A stretch of DNA of 64,000 nucleotides from Prevotella fusca JCM 17724 (GCF_001262015.1 NZ_CP012074.1:1587001-1651000), one strand, 5' to 3'; positions 55,134 to 64,000 are shown, counted from the first letter of the stretch. Program-made: numbers and translations. The notes: a model not told the origin generated them from the letters alone.

Positions 55134-55141
55134 TAAATTTG
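55134..55141 (+). promoter_or_regulatory. -7 box upstream of the amylase gene
   Basis: TAAATTTG (55134-55141) matches the Bacteroidetes -7 consensus TANNTTTG and lies 26 bp before the amylase ATG. The -33 element is less clear. Confidence 0.5.
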
Positions 55142-55167
55142 CAAGTAAACCCTAAAATATATATATA

Positions 55168-57642
55168 ATGAGACGATTACTTTTACTGTTTTCATTCCTG
55201 CTGGCGTTGCAGCAGGGATTCAGCCAGGGATGGCCTGCTAATTATCAAGGAGTTATGCTACAAGCCTTCTATTGGGACTCCTACGAAGATACCCAATGGA
55301 CAAAGCTACAATCACAAGCCGATGTTATCAGCCGGAGTTTCAACTCCATTTGGGTGCCACAGAGTGGTTATTGTAATACCGGTTCCAACGGCAAGAGTAT
55401 GGGATATAACCCTGTGTGGTGGTTCAATCAGAACAGTTCTTTTGGCACACAGGAAGCACTTAAACAGATGATTGCCACATTCAATGCCAAGAATGTAGCC
55501 GTGATAGAAGATGTCGTTATCAACCATAAGAGTGGTGATAAGGACTGGTGCGACTTCCCTGAAGAGGAATGGAATGGCAAGAAACTTGAATGGTCATTGG
55601 CTGACATCTGTCGGGATGACGAGGCAAAAGACAAGTTCCCAGTTTCTGGTAATTACGATACTGGCGACCACTTCGGCTATCGTGACTTAGATCATACGGG
55701 CGAAAATGTGCAGAAGAACGTAAAAACCTATCTGCAGTTCCTCAAGGAGGAAATGGGCTACAAGGGTTTCAGATACGATATGGTGAAGGGCTATGGTGCG
55801 GAGTTCATCAAGATATACAACGAAGATGCTAAGCCGGAGTTTTCTGTCGGAGAGTATTGGGATACCAATTATGACAATGTGGTGGGCTGGATTAAAGGCA
55901 CTGGTTACACCTCGGCAGCCTTCGATTTCCCATTGAAATATATCATTAACGACGCCTTCGGAAACGGTAACTGGGGCGCACTGACCTATAAGGGTGTGGC
56001 TGGTGACCCAAATATGAGCCGATATGCGGTGACTTTCATCGACAATCATGACACTTATCGCAACGAAAACGGTGAGAAACTACAGAACAATGTGCTGGCT
56101 GCAAACGCCTTCATATTGGCTATGCCGGGTACACCTTGTATCTTCCTTCCGCACTGGAAAGCCTATCAGACCGAGCTCGCGAAGATGATTGCAGCACGTA
56201 AAGAGGCAGGTATCAGCAATCAGAGCAGGATTGTATCAGGTAAATACTACAATGGCGGCTATGTAACCATCGTGCAGGGAGAGCGCAGTAAGATTATGGT
56301 TATCAGCGGTTATCCGCAAGGTGTTGACACTGAAGGCTACACACTCGTGTCGGCTGGAACTACAGAAAACCCGAATTATGCCTTCTATAAGGAGACAAAC
56401 CCTGCAAAGGACATCACGGTATATGTGGAAGCAAACGAGCAGCCGCTCTATCTCTATGCGTGGACGGACAATGACAGTCCGCTCACAGATGGCTATCCGG
56501 GAACCCTGTTGACAAAGAAAAGGCAGGTGGGTGACAAGGTATTCTATTATATGACATTGAAGGCTGACCGCCTGAACTTCCTGCTCAACAAGGGTGGAGA
56601 TGCTACAAAGACGGACGATGTGCGGGGTATAACCAGTGATGTGTTCTATACCTACAACAACAGAAAGGCAACGGATAACACTGCGCAGTATGAAAATGAA
56701 CCTGTTATGGGTGAAGTGAATCTGCTTACTTTCAGCAACAGTGAGACTGTAGCTTTCTTTGAATCGCCTGCATCATGGGGCAAAGCAGCTTGCTGGGCAT
56801 GGGATAGTCATTCAAATTATACGGGTGGCAACTGGCCGGGACAGCAGTGCGAATACATCGGTAAGGCAGCCAATGGCAACAAAATATGGAAGTGGACCTG
56901 CAATACTACGGGTGTACCTGCAATGATTATGTTCAATGATGGAGTAGCCACAGGCATACAGACAAGCGAAGAGTACACCTTCATCAATGGCGGCTATTAC
57001 ACTATGACGGAGATGATTGGTACAGGTAGCAACCTTGACAATCTCTTTGAACGTGAATTTAAGGAGAATGTGAAGAGTACTCTCTGTCTGCCTTTCAACA
57101 TCGGTCCGACAGAAGCTGCACAGCTCAACGGTAAGATTTATCAGCTGACAGGTGCGTCAAACGGAGTCTTCATCTTCAAGTCCTGTAACTCGGTAGAGGC
57201 TTTCAAGCCTTACGTCTTTATAGCCAACAGAACCGCAAAATGCCTCATTCCGTTCCGTGGCAAGGCTGTACTTTCTGGCAATGCCATTCCTGCAACAATC
57301 GGAGATTACACCTTTGCGGGCACAATGGATAAGGTGAAGAAGGTGTCAACGGCAGAAACATCCTATTTTATCTATACAGCAGCTAACGGTAGCTTTGTAA
57401 AGGCAAACACCAATGGCGGTGTCGTCATCCCTGCTTATCGCTGTTACTTCCAGACGAAATCAGATGCTGTAGCACCTTCCAAGATGGAGATTATCAACGA
57501 ATCCACCGGTCTGAGCACACTCAGCTTATACAACGATGACAATATATATACCTTGAATGGGGTATGTTTAGGTAAGCGTTCAGCACTGCCTAATCTGCCA
57601 ATGGGGATATACATTTACAAAGGGAAAAAGATTCTAATATAA
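55168..57642 (+). CDS. Secreted alpha-amylase (GH13) with starch-binding module
   Basis: The 824-aa protein has a signal peptide (MRRLLLLFSFLLALQQGFSQ). The GH13 barrel is complete: DVVINH (115-120), the nucleophile D204 in GFRYDMVKGY, acid/base E229 in VGEYW, and the H294-D295 pair in FIDNHDT. A CBM26-like starch-binding segment lies around 530-620 (WDSHSNYTGGNWPGQQ, IMFNDG). The C-terminal tail NIYTLNGVCLGKRS...GIYIYKGKKILI is the short sorting or adhesion-type module common on Prevotella secreted proteins, perhaps for type IX export. It should cut starch or glycogen outside the cell. A 58-aa peptide gene follows at 8 bp. Confidence 0.9.
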   Translation: MRRLLLLFSFLLALQQGFSQGWPANYQGVMLQAFYWDSYEDTQWTKLQSQADVISRSFNSIWVPQSGYCNTGSNGKSMGYNPVWWFNQNSSFGTQEALKQMIATFNAKNVAVIEDVVINHKSGDKDWCDFPEEEWNGKKLEWSLADICRDDEAKDKFPVSGNYDTGDHFGYRDLDHTGENVQKNVKTYLQFLKEEMGYKGFRYDMVKGYGAEFIKIYNEDAKPEFSVGEYWDTNYDNVVGWIKGTGYTSAAFDFPLKYIINDAFGNGNWGALTYKGVAGDPNMSRYAVTFIDNHDTYRNENGEKLQNNVLAANAFILAMPGTPCIFLPHWKAYQTELAKMIAARKEAGISNQSRIVSGKYYNGGYVTIVQGERSKIMVISGYPQGVDTEGYTLVSAGTTENPNYAFYKETNPAKDITVYVEANEQPLYLYAWTDNDSPLTDGYPGTLLTKKRQVGDKVFYYMTLKADRLNFLLNKGGDATKTDDVRGITSDVFYTYNNRKATDNTAQYENEPVMGEVNLLTFSNSETVAFFESPASWGKAACWAWDSHSNYTGGNWPGQQCEYIGKAANGNKIWKWTCNTTGVPAMIMFNDGVATGIQTSEEYTFINGGYYTMTEMIGTGSNLDNLFEREFKENVKSTLCLPFNIGPTEAAQLNGKIYQLTGASNGVFIFKSCNSVEAFKPYVFIANRTAKCLIPFRGKAVLSGNAIPATIGDYTFAGTMDKVKKVSTAETSYFIYTAANGSFVKANTNGGVVIPAYRCYFQTKSDAVAPSKMEIINESTGLSTLSLYNDDNIYTLNGVCLGKRSALPNLPMGIYIYKGKKILI

Positions 57643-57650
57643 TAACGACA

Positions 57651-57827
57651 ATGAAAAGACGATACTTAAATCCTACAATTGAAGTTCATAAGGTTTCTTG
57701 TGAAAACTTATTAGACTGTTTTTCACAGGATAGCAATACTGCCCCCGAAGCCCCTGACGACACAGAGGCTGGCGCAAAGGAATATGATTTTGACTTCTGG
57801 GAAGATGATCATTACAACGAACAATAG
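57651..57827 (+). CDS. Short Bacteroidales peptide gene (58 aa)
   Basis: Translation of 57651-57827 gives MKRRYLNPTIEVHKVSCENL, then an acidic tail ending DFDFWEDDHYNEQ. The opening (MK.....NPTIEV.K....NLL) is the pattern of short, poorly described Bacteroidales peptides that often follow secreted-protein genes. I do not know its function. It is eight bases after the amylase stop and is probably co-transcribed. The unusual composition (two Cys, many Asp/Glu, no Gly run) argues against a spurious frame. Bacteriocin, signalling peptide or small regulator are all possible and none is supported. Confidence 0.6.
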   Translation: MKRRYLNPTIEVHKVSCENLLDCFSQDSNTAPEAPDDTEAGAKEYDFDFWEDDHYNEQ

Positions 57828-57860
57828 TTCCTTAGATATTCCAAATAATCTTTCACTGAC

Positions 57861-57923
57861 GTTTTATAATCCTTTATAGATACCCTCTATAACCTCTTAT
57901 AGAAGTCTTATAATCCCTTATAA
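57861..57923. repeat. TTATAATCCCTTATAA repeats
   Basis: TTATAATCCTTTATAGA, CTCTATAACCTCTTATAGA and TTATAATCCCTTATAA units in a row lie 3' of the small peptide gene. Short inverted segments are present. The 907-bp gap to 58735 also holds copy F of the 88-bp element and no recognised gene. Confidence 0.6.
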
Positions 57924-58310
57924 ATGAGGAGTCAAGGAGGAAACCACCACCTTATCAGGCAATGGTCTCGAAAGTAAGAACCTGCATGATAAAAGTATAT
58001 AGGTTTAACTCCTTGACTCCATTTTTTGTGTAAACAGCTATTTCCTAACCTGTTGGTAGTATCTGTTGTGCATTAATCCAATTCTTCCAGCGGATTATAT
58101 GCAGATATTTTCTATCGAATATGCTTCAGTCATAGGAATGGATGACTATAAATAACTGTTTGATATTCAGTTGAAAGGTTACAAAAGAAATCTCCTTCTA
58201 TCACTTTAATGTACTTTCTTATCCCGAACGCATGCTAACTAATATGGTAAACTGACGGATATTAAACGATTTTCAGTAGTGTTTTCCATACAGCAACTAC
58301 ACCCCTTCAG

Positions 58311-58398
58311 AATTCTTTTCATGAAAAGAAATAATTATTTTCACGTAAATAAATACTTTTCTTCATGAAAAGAAATATTTTTCTTCATGAAAATAATT
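58311..58398. repeat. 88-bp palindrome-array element, copy F
   Basis: Boxes TCATGA, TCACGT, TCATGA and TCATGA start at positions 9, 31, 53 and 75; the ends are AATTCTTTTC and GAAAATAATT. It lies 484 bp 3' of the 58-aa peptide gene, between convergent genes. Confidence 0.9.
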
Positions 58399-58734
58399 TG
58401 AAAGTGATGTATAATTAGACCTTTCCTGTTTGTTGGCAACAGTTCAAATAAGCTGTTGAAAGGACTTTATTAATGTAAGTTAGGTATAATATGGTATATT
58501 AACAATTTATTCAGTATTCTTATACTGGACTCACGTTAATCTCAACTTCATACAAACTCTTGCTAAAATCGCATGGCATCAAAGAAACTGTAGATAATGA
58601 AGAGTTCATTGTAAATCAAGTATGTACTTAATGACCTACTGGCAAAGAAATCGTATATCAAAGTACACGAAGAAAACGGTACGCAGCTTACTTTCTTTAA
58701 ATAATATTATCGTAATTCTTATATTGAACTTACA

Positions 58735-59322
58735 CTATACTAATTTTAGAGGCTCAAATATTAAGAAAGAGTGATCGAAATCTAAATTTATTATTCGATC
58801 TTTGTAATCTTCTGAAATCACAATATTAAAGGCTCCACCCCATTCCTGTAGTTGGAATACTTGTGTTTCAGCTGGTATTTTATTTCCTCTTAATACAGGT
58901 TTGATAAAGAAACGGCCTCGTTTATTTTGCCACTCTGCTACTTTTGCATCTTCAGACCAACAATCTACTTCGGATAAATCCCAATCAACACAATCTATTG
59001 ATTTATCATTATTCAACAATAGGTATTTATTATCTGACTTTTTACTTTCGATAGCTACCATATTATCTTCAACGTTAAGAGAAAGAACGTCTACTATTGA
59101 AGCATCAAACACTATGAAGTCTGCTCCAATGGAATTTATTGGAGGGATTCTCCCTTCTCGTAGAGTCATGTATTCAATATGCTTTCCTTTTTTAAACAAG
59201 TCTGGCTCATTGAAAAGTTTTGTACTCGTTATCTCTATATTATCTATCCAAAGTGAAGACGAGAGGTTTTCATACTTCGCCCATTTTTTACTGCTTGGAT
59301 TTATTCCTAACTTATAATACAT
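58735..59322 (-). CDS. Orphan protein, possibly Imm11-like
   Basis: This 195-aa protein has no signal peptide. The opening MYYKLGINPSSKKW and the ending DRIINLDFDHSFLIFEPLKL resemble Imm11 (DUF1629) immunity proteins, which protect against toxins. The assignment is by pattern only. The DNA is visibly more AT-rich than its neighbours, and the gene sits alone between repeats. That is typical of transferred immunity or orphan genes, but no toxin gene is adjacent in the window. It could also be an unrelated accessory protein. Confidence 0.55.
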   Translation of the reverse strand: MYYKLGINPSSKKWAKYENLSSSLWIDNIEITSTKLFNEPDLFKKGKHIEYMTLREGRIPPINSIGADFIVFDASIVDVLSLNVEDNMVAIESKKSDNKYLLLNNDKSIDCVDWDLSEVDCWSEDAKVAEWQNKRGRFFIKPVLRGNKIPAETQVFQLQEWGGAFNIVISEDYKDRIINLDFDHSFLIFEPLKLV

Positions 59323-59379
59323 TATAATTATGTTTAGTTAATATCTTATTCAATCACTAGCTACACATTCATAAGTATA

Positions 59380-59560
59380 TTAAACCCCAATCTCATTAAT
59401 CTTTACTGGGCTCATTATCCTTATTAATCGTATTATTTCCTAACAATTTTTATTTTCTTGCCAGCATCTTGTCTGTCTTTGTAACTTGACGTAGCCCGTA
59501 ACAGCTTCGTTACAAAGACAACCAATCTGTACAGGACCAAACTTAGAGATTTGGATTAAA
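59380..59560. repeat. Dispersed inverted-repeat element with internal hairpin, copy 2
   Basis: In opposite orientation to copy 1 (35902-36107). The core 59431-59529 matches 35954-36054 read as the complement. It includes the perfect 12-bp inverted repeat TGTCTTTGTAAC (59474-59485) with GTTACAAAGACA (59509-59520) and GACGTAGCCCGTAAC between. The arm TTAAACCCCAATCTCATTAA starts at 59380. It fills most of the 377-bp gap and there is no gene in it. Confidence 0.72.
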
Positions 59561-59699
59561 TAACTTTTAGAATCTGAAGAATCCAGAGATATACGTCCTA
59601 TGTTATTATGCTTCCCAACAAGTTATGCCTCCTATCTTTATCATGCTTAAATGCCCCTTTGTATAATAAAGAGAAGTCTGTCATTGGCGGACAAAGATA

Positions 59700-60533
59700 T
59701 TATCCAATGAAGTGGCGGAGCCCGGGAACGAAGGTGCGGGAGACAGGGATGGTGTCTTCGCAACCTGAAAGTCGTAGCTGATAACCGTTGGAGTTTCCTT
59801 TTGCTGAGGCAATATTGTTGATATTGACAAGGAAGGAACGGTGACACTGGAAGATATTATCGTATGGAAGATCATCTTTCAAGGCTGTCAGTGTCGAACG
59901 GAGTTCGGTCTTTACCGTCCCACCGTCTTTTATATAGCACACACAGACGTTGTTTTTCCGTGCTTCGATATAGAGCAGGTTGTTGATTGGCAAGCTGAGG
60001 TCGGTTCCCCGCAGGTTCTGGTCGTGCAGTGTTATGATGATACCCTCCTGTTCATCTGTGGTCTTCTTTATCAGTTCCTCCAGCCTGCTGTTCAGCATAC
60101 GGTTATAGTTTATCAATGTAAAGACAGCCGTGACGAGCACCCATACAAGGAAAGTCCAGTAGAAGAATACCCAGAACAGCTGCCAGGTCAATGGTGTCTG
60201 GAAGAAGAAAGCAGCATAGAGGGTCATGGATATTGCCATTGCAAGCTCAATGGCAACACTGTAAAGAATAATATAACCATTGGTTACCGGGACGTTCTTC
60301 CGTGATGGTCTCTTGAAGAAAAGGAAAGCGCAAAGGCACTGGACGCTGATAGCCATCACGCAGAACCCAAGGCACATCAGGAAGATACTGCCCTGATACT
60401 GACTGATTCCGAACGGCTGCAGGAGATAAAGAAAAAGGAAAATGCCAATCCCCAGCGCAACACTTGTGCGCCAGGAACTGGCATTTGTCTGTACAGTATA
60501 CCTGCTACGAAGGAAGGAGGTCAGTCTGCTCAT
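59700..60533 (-). CDS. Membrane-bound LytTR-domain regulator
   Basis: The 277-aa protein has four hydrophobic segments (about 24-155) and a C-terminal LytTR DNA-binding domain (about 170-275, LPINNLLYIEARKNNVCVCY and NIFQCHRSFLVNINNI). There is no response-regulator receiver domain, so it probably senses through its membrane part and binds direct repeats in promoters. The target is unknown. It lies just 3' of the KOR genes in reading direction, 77 bp past the korB stop, and may be their neighbour by chance. Start ATG 60533. Confidence 0.83.
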   Translation of the reverse strand: MSRLTSFLRSRYTVQTNASSWRTSVALGIGIFLFLYLLQPFGISQYQGSIFLMCLGFCVMAISVQCLCAFLFFKRPSRKNVPVTNGYIILYSVAIELAMAISMTLYAAFFFQTPLTWQLFWVFFYWTFLVWVLVTAVFTLINYNRMLNSRLEELIKKTTDEQEGIIITLHDQNLRGTDLSLPINNLLYIEARKNNVCVCYIKDGGTVKTELRSTLTALKDDLPYDNIFQCHRSFLVNINNIASAKGNSNGYQLRLSGCEDTIPVSRTFVPGLRHFIG

Positions 60534-60610
60534 GATGTCTTAATATGGTGGTCTGCCCACAAAATTACATCTTTTCCCCTTTCCGTGCAAGTATCTTTTG
60601 TCTTATTTTC

Positions 60611-61621
60611 TTACTCCTTGACCTCCCAGATGTCGTTGGTTTCGAGCATCTCCATGAAGGTATGGTAATGCTTCTGCGCCTTCACCTCTTCTATCTGTTT
60701 GTTGACAGCAGCATCGTAGGTAGGTGCTTCGACATCACGGATGACTCCAAGGGCAACAGGGAAGCCGTCCTCGTTGCTCATCATCGCCAGCTTCAACTGC
60801 AAAGTATTGTCCTGGCAGTGGGCATCGTGTACGAGAATATCATCACGGGTGATACCGTTCTCGCCAATCTTAACAACCTTCAATCCGAAGCCTTCCTGCA
60901 TAAGACCATACTCCTGGTTGGCACCGAAGATCAATGGTTCGCCATGTCTGACGTAGATGGCATTCTCTTTTCTGCCTGCAGAGGTGTAAACAGAATTGTG
61001 ACAGCCGTCATTGAAGATGACACAGTTCTGCAGAATCTCGCATACGGAAGCTCCCTTGTGCTGATAGGCAGCCTTGAGAATGGCGATAGTCTCGGTATTG
61101 TCGCTGGCAACACTGCGTGCGAAGAAGTTGCCACGTGCGCCGAAACAGAGTTCAGCAGGGCGGAACGGATCCTCGGTTGTGCCGTAAGGACTCGACTTGG
61201 AAACGAAGCCGCGCGGGCTGGTCGGTGAATACTGTCCCTTTGTAAGACCGTAGATACGGTTGTTCAGAAGTATCATGTTCAGGTCTACATTACGGCGCAT
61301 GGCATGGATGAAGTGGTTACCGCCGATGGCAAGTGCGTCACCGTCGCCCGACACCTGCCAGATGGTGAGGTTAGGATTGGTCACCTTTGCACCTGTAGAG
61401 ATGGCTGCTGCACGACCGTGGATGGTCTGCATGGCGTATGTATTGGCGTAATAGGGCAGTCGGCTTGAGCATCCGATGCCGCTTATAACGGCTGTTTCGT
61501 AAGGTGGAACACCTAACTCTGCCATTGCTTTCTGCAAGCTGGCAAGGAAGAAATGGTCACCACAGCCGGGACACCAACGTGGTTGTCCCTTCTTGAAGTC
61601 TTGTGCTGTATATTGATTCAT
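60611..61621 (-). CDS. korB: 2-oxoacid (2-oxoglutarate):ferredoxin oxidoreductase, beta subunit
   Basis: The 336-aa TPP-binding subunit begins after RWCPGCGDHFFL with the first Cys pair. It then has GIGCSSRLPYYANTYAMQTIHGRA and the TPP/Mg motif VSGDGDALAIGGNHF...NN (about 110-145). It decarboxylates a 2-oxoacid and reduces ferredoxin together with the alpha subunit. The 236-bp gap from korA is unusually long and filled with repeats, where a direct overlap is expected. 2-oxoglutarate as substrate is by family likeness. Start ATG 61621. Confidence 0.9.
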   Translation of the reverse strand: MNQYTAQDFKKGQPRWCPGCGDHFFLASLQKAMAELGVPPYETAVISGIGCSSRLPYYANTYAMQTIHGRAAAISTGAKVTNPNLTIWQVSGDGDALAIGGNHFIHAMRRNVDLNMILLNNRIYGLTKGQYSPTSPRGFVSKSSPYGTTEDPFRPAELCFGARGNFFARSVASDNTETIAILKAAYQHKGASVCEILQNCVIFNDGCHNSVYTSAGRKENAIYVRHGEPLIFGANQEYGLMQEGFGLKVVKIGENGITRDDILVHDAHCQDNTLQLKLAMMSNEDGFPVALGVIRDVEAPTYDAAVNKQIEEVKAQKHYHTFMEMLETNDIWEVKE

Positions 61622-61784
61622 GTCTTTTTAGAATTTAAAGGAGTTAAAGAAGTGATTGGAGTTATACCAAATGCCAGAACTGAAGGTTTTATCCATGATT
61701 CAAACTCATGAACACTTGTAATTCAAAGTTCATCATTGAAAACCCAAACTTATGGTTACTTCAATTCATTGTGCATTATCAGTA

Positions 61785-61857
61785 GCAACTTGTCAACTCG
61801 TAAGCTGGTTAGCCAGTCAACCCGTCAACTTGTCAACTCATCAATCTGTAAGCTCGT
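61785..61857. repeat. CAACTTGTCAACTCGT repeats between korB and korA
   Basis: CAACTTGTCAACTCGTAAGC, CAACCCGTCAACTTGTCAAC and ATCAATCTGTAAGCTCG units form a short tandem array like that at 29924-30054. It reaches the stop codon of korA. Confidence 0.75.
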
Positions 61858-63756
61858 TTACTGTAATATCTTTGTATAGAATGTACCGCTCTCTTCCTTT
61901 GGAAGTGGAGCCTTGATAAGTTTCTCAAAGGTACTAACAAGCTCATTGACAACGAATGGCTGTCCCTTGACCTGATTGTACTGATAAGGAGCAAAATGGT
62001 TGATACGGATACGCAGGAGGGCCGCAAGCTGACCAAGGTTCTGTTCAGCAACAACCACTTTCTTGTAACGTCCAAGCACTTCAGCGGTATTCTTCGGCAA
62101 TGGGTTCACATACTTGAACTGTGCCAAAGCAACCTTATGTCCTTTACCACGCAACTCTTCCATTGCAGAATAGAGATGACCGTAAGTACTTCCGAAGCCT
62201 ACAATGAGCAGGTCAGCATCCTTCTCGTCGCCCATGACTTCCAGGTCGGGCACCGGGATACGTGCTACCTTGTCCCAACGAAGCCTATCCATCTTGTCAT
62301 GGTTCTCCGGGTCAGTGGAAATAGCACCCGTTTCGCCGTCCTTCTCCAATCCTCCAAGGATATGTGTGTAGCCCTCCATACCTGGAATAGCCCAGTAACG
62401 TGCCAATGTTTCGGGGTCACGTTTGTAAGGAGTGTACTTATACTTCTGCTCTTCAGTGACGAAGTGAGGATGGATTTCCGGCAACTCTTCGATGTTTGGA
62501 AGTTTCCATGCAGAGGAGCCGTTGGCAATGAAAGCGTCGGTAAGGAGCACCACCGGTGTCATGTGTTCCAATGCAATCTTGCCGGCATTGTAAGCAGCAT
62601 CGAAGCAATCAGTAGGACTTGTGGCTGCAATAACAGGCATCGGGCTCTCACCGTTACGTCCGTAGAGCACCTGGAGGAGGTCGGTCTGCTCACTCTTTGT
62701 AGGCATACCCGTTGACGGACCACCACGCTGTACATCGATAATTACCAATGGAAGCTCGTCGATAAGTGCAAGGTTCATAGCCTCACTCTTCAGACAGATA
62801 CCCGGTCCAGAGGTTGATGTAGCTGCCAAGGCACCTGCGAATGCAGCACCGACAGCCGATGCACAACCTGCTATCTCGTCCTCACACTGTACGGTTGTCA
62901 CCCCCATTGACTTGTGCTTTGCCAACTCGTGCAGGATATCCGTTGCCGGAGTAATAGGGTAAGAACCCAAGAAAAGACGCAAACCGGCACGTTCTGCAGC
63001 TGCCATCAGTCCGTAGGCAGTGGCTTTGTTACCTGTAATATCCATGTAACGTCCCGGCTCTTTCACCGTTGACTCAATACGATAGGTATTGGGAACAGAA
63101 GCATGTACGTTGTGACCATAGTCGTATCCCGCACGTATCACCTTGATATTCGCCTCTGCAATGGCTGGTTTCTTCTTGAACTTCGTTTCAAGATAGTTAT
63201 TCACCAGGTCCAAGTCACGATTGAAGAGCCAGCAGACAAGCCCCAGGGCAAACATGTTACGGCATTTCAGCATAGCCTTGTTGTCCATGCCCGTATCTGC
63301 CAGACACTCCTTCACCATCGTAGTTATCGGACAAGCCACTACACGGTCAGGATCAATCCCCAGCTCACCAAGGTAGTCATCACCATGGAATTCAGCCTTC
63401 TGAAGGTCACGCTGTCCGAATGAATCCGTGTCAATAATGATTGTTCCGTTAGGCTTGCAATGCCTGTACTGCATCTTCAGCGCAGCTGCATTCATAGCCA
63501 CAAGAACATCACAACAGTCGCCAGGCGTATAGACCTTGCCTGCACCGATATGTACCTGGAACCCGCTCACACCTGTCAATGAACCTTGCGGGGCACGGAT
63601 GTCAGCCGGATAATCCGGGAATGTGGAAATACCATTGCCCACTGTAGCCGAGACAGTGGTGAAAATGTTACCCGCAAGCTGCATACCATCGCCTGAGTCA
63701 CCAGAAAAGTGTACAACAACACTGTCGAGTTCTTTCACTTCGATTTGTTCTTCCAT
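61858..63756 (-). CDS. korA: 2-oxoacid (2-oxoglutarate):ferredoxin oxidoreductase, fused gamma-alpha subunit
   Basis: The 632-aa protein starts with a gamma-like domain (about 1-190, VVHFSGDSGDGMQLAGNIF and TFPDYPADIRAPQGSLTGVSG). It is fused to the alpha pyrimidine-binding domain (about 215-560, GSYPITPATDILHELAKH, TTVQCEDEIAGCASAVGAAF, ATSTSGPGICLKSEAMNLAL). A C-terminal transketolase-like domain follows (GFGSTYGHLYSAMEEL, VVVAEQNLGQLAALLR). The fused order is usual in Bacteroidales. It is transcribed before korB, the two together making one enzyme of anaerobic carbon metabolism. Start ATG 63756. Confidence 0.9.
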   Translation of the reverse strand: MEEQIEVKELDSVVVHFSGDSGDGMQLAGNIFTTVSATVGNGISTFPDYPADIRAPQGSLTGVSGFQVHIGAGKVYTPGDCCDVLVAMNAAALKMQYRHCKPNGTIIIDTDSFGQRDLQKAEFHGDDYLGELGIDPDRVVACPITTMVKECLADTGMDNKAMLKCRNMFALGLVCWLFNRDLDLVNNYLETKFKKKPAIAEANIKVIRAGYDYGHNVHASVPNTYRIESTVKEPGRYMDITGNKATAYGLMAAAERAGLRLFLGSYPITPATDILHELAKHKSMGVTTVQCEDEIAGCASAVGAAFAGALAATSTSGPGICLKSEAMNLALIDELPLVIIDVQRGGPSTGMPTKSEQTDLLQVLYGRNGESPMPVIAATSPTDCFDAAYNAGKIALEHMTPVVLLTDAFIANGSSAWKLPNIEELPEIHPHFVTEEQKYKYTPYKRDPETLARYWAIPGMEGYTHILGGLEKDGETGAISTDPENHDKMDRLRWDKVARIPVPDLEVMGDEKDADLLIVGFGSTYGHLYSAMEELRGKGHKVALAQFKYVNPLPKNTAEVLGRYKKVVVAEQNLGQLAALLRIRINHFAPYQYNQVKGQPFVVNELVSTFEKLIKAPLPKEESGTFYTKILQ

Positions 63757-63825
63757 AGATTATTTCTTGTTTATGTTAGTATAATAGTTCCTGTATTATC
63801 TGTTTATTTACCTTGCCAGTTTTGC

Positions 63826-64000
63826 TTACTTGACGAACTTCCTGCCATTCGCGACATATATACCCCTCGGCAGTCCGCTTTCATCATTTCCCATTCTGGC
63901 ACCTTGCAGCGAATAGATTTCATGGTTTTCCGTGTTTTCCTCAATCTTTGTCATAGGGACGCTGATGCCGGAAGGGATATGTTTCTCCTTCTGATAGACA
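63826..64000 (-). CDS. Partial secreted protein, C-terminal end only
   Basis: The reading frame open from the window edge gives 57 residues ending HEIYSLQGARMGN...LPRGIYVANGRKFVK. This is the same kind of short C-terminal module as in the amylase (IYTLNGV...GIYIYKGKK) and typical of secreted or surface proteins in Prevotella. The enzyme part lies beyond the window and is unknown. The stop is at 63826-63828, 70 bp from the korA start on the same strand. Confidence 0.7.
   Translation of the reverse strand, partial: VYQKEKHIPSGISVPMTKIEENTENHEIYSLQGARMGNDESGLPRGIYVANGRKFVK

Noticed and set aside
58531..58705. Possible gene remnant in front of the Imm11-like gene (ends in KVHEENGTQLTFFK)
   Set aside because: It reads like a protein end but has in-frame stops upstream and cannot be linked to a family; kept only as a note.
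1..64000. tRNA or rRNA genes
   Set aside because: Gaps were read for cloverleaf-like sequences and conserved T-loop blocks; none was convincing.

Overview
The window looks like a chromosomal segment from a Prevotella-type Bacteroidales (oral or gut Prevotellaceae). Reasons visible in the sequence: Bacteroidetes promoters of the TTG-N17-19-TANNTTTG type; a uppS-bamA-skp block preceded by a PorG-like (DUF6089) gene; fused-type KorA/KorB 2-oxoacid:ferredoxin oxidoreductase; LTA-synthase-like phosphatases; an OMP_b-brl_3 TonB-family receptor; a secreted amylase and a partial secreted protein ending in the short IYxLNG...GIYI...GKK tail of Bacteroidales secreted proteins; and very repeat-rich intergenic DNA. 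No rRNA, tRNA, CRISPR or prophage was seen.

Layout. 0.3-4 kb: class Ia ribonucleotide reductase (nrdA, nrdB). 4.4-6.4 kb: PAP2/Aur1-like lipid phosphatase and an NAD-dependent epimerase. 6.7-9.7 kb: rnr and a hemolysin-III-type membrane protein. 9.8-11.8 kb: a secreted unknown and a papain-like lipoprotein peptidase. 12-16 kb: two adjacent paralogous Na/Pi cotransporters with PhoU tails. 16-22.4 kb: uridine-kinase-like protein, GH2 glycosidase, secreted unknown. 23-28.4 kb (minus): cysS, DUF4250, cdd, beta-helix lipoprotein, murI and one Skp. 28.7-35.6 kb (minus): two more Skp/OmpH chaperones, bamA, uppS, porG-like, DUF6242 lipoprotein. 36-40.6 kb: RsiV/DUF3298 lipoprotein, Gfo/Idh oxidoreductase, TonB-type receptor. 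40.7-42.3 kb: a complete IS1380-family element. 42.4-47 kb: SpoU methyltransferase carrying a minisatellite, sufE, U32 peptidase/tRNA hydroxylase, miaB. 47-54.3 kb: ABC exporter, LTA-synthase-like protein, LpxL-like acyltransferase and a second LTA-synthase-like protein (probable envelope lipid modification cluster). 55-58 kb: alpha-amylase and a 58-aa peptide gene. 58.7-60.5 kb: orphan immunity-like gene and a membrane LytTR regulator. 60.6-63.8 kb: korB, korA. The window ends inside another secreted protein gene.

The coding content is mostly housekeeping and envelope biogenesis. The unusual content is between the genes. Five full copies and one truncated copy of an 88-bp element occur, each with four TCAYGA palindromes at exactly 22-bp spacing, always 3' of a gene. 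There is also a 101-bp MITE with 15-bp terminal inverted repeats and a 5-bp target duplication; a larger dispersed element with terminal inverted repeats and an internal hairpin; and several simple-sequence families. Similar sequence appears inside reading frames: a heptanucleotide minisatellite in the SPOUT methyltransferase, an inserted linker in an LTA-synthase-like protein, and the signal peptide of one Skp. I found no recognisable new defence or mobile system; the 88-bp element is the best candidate for something undescribed.
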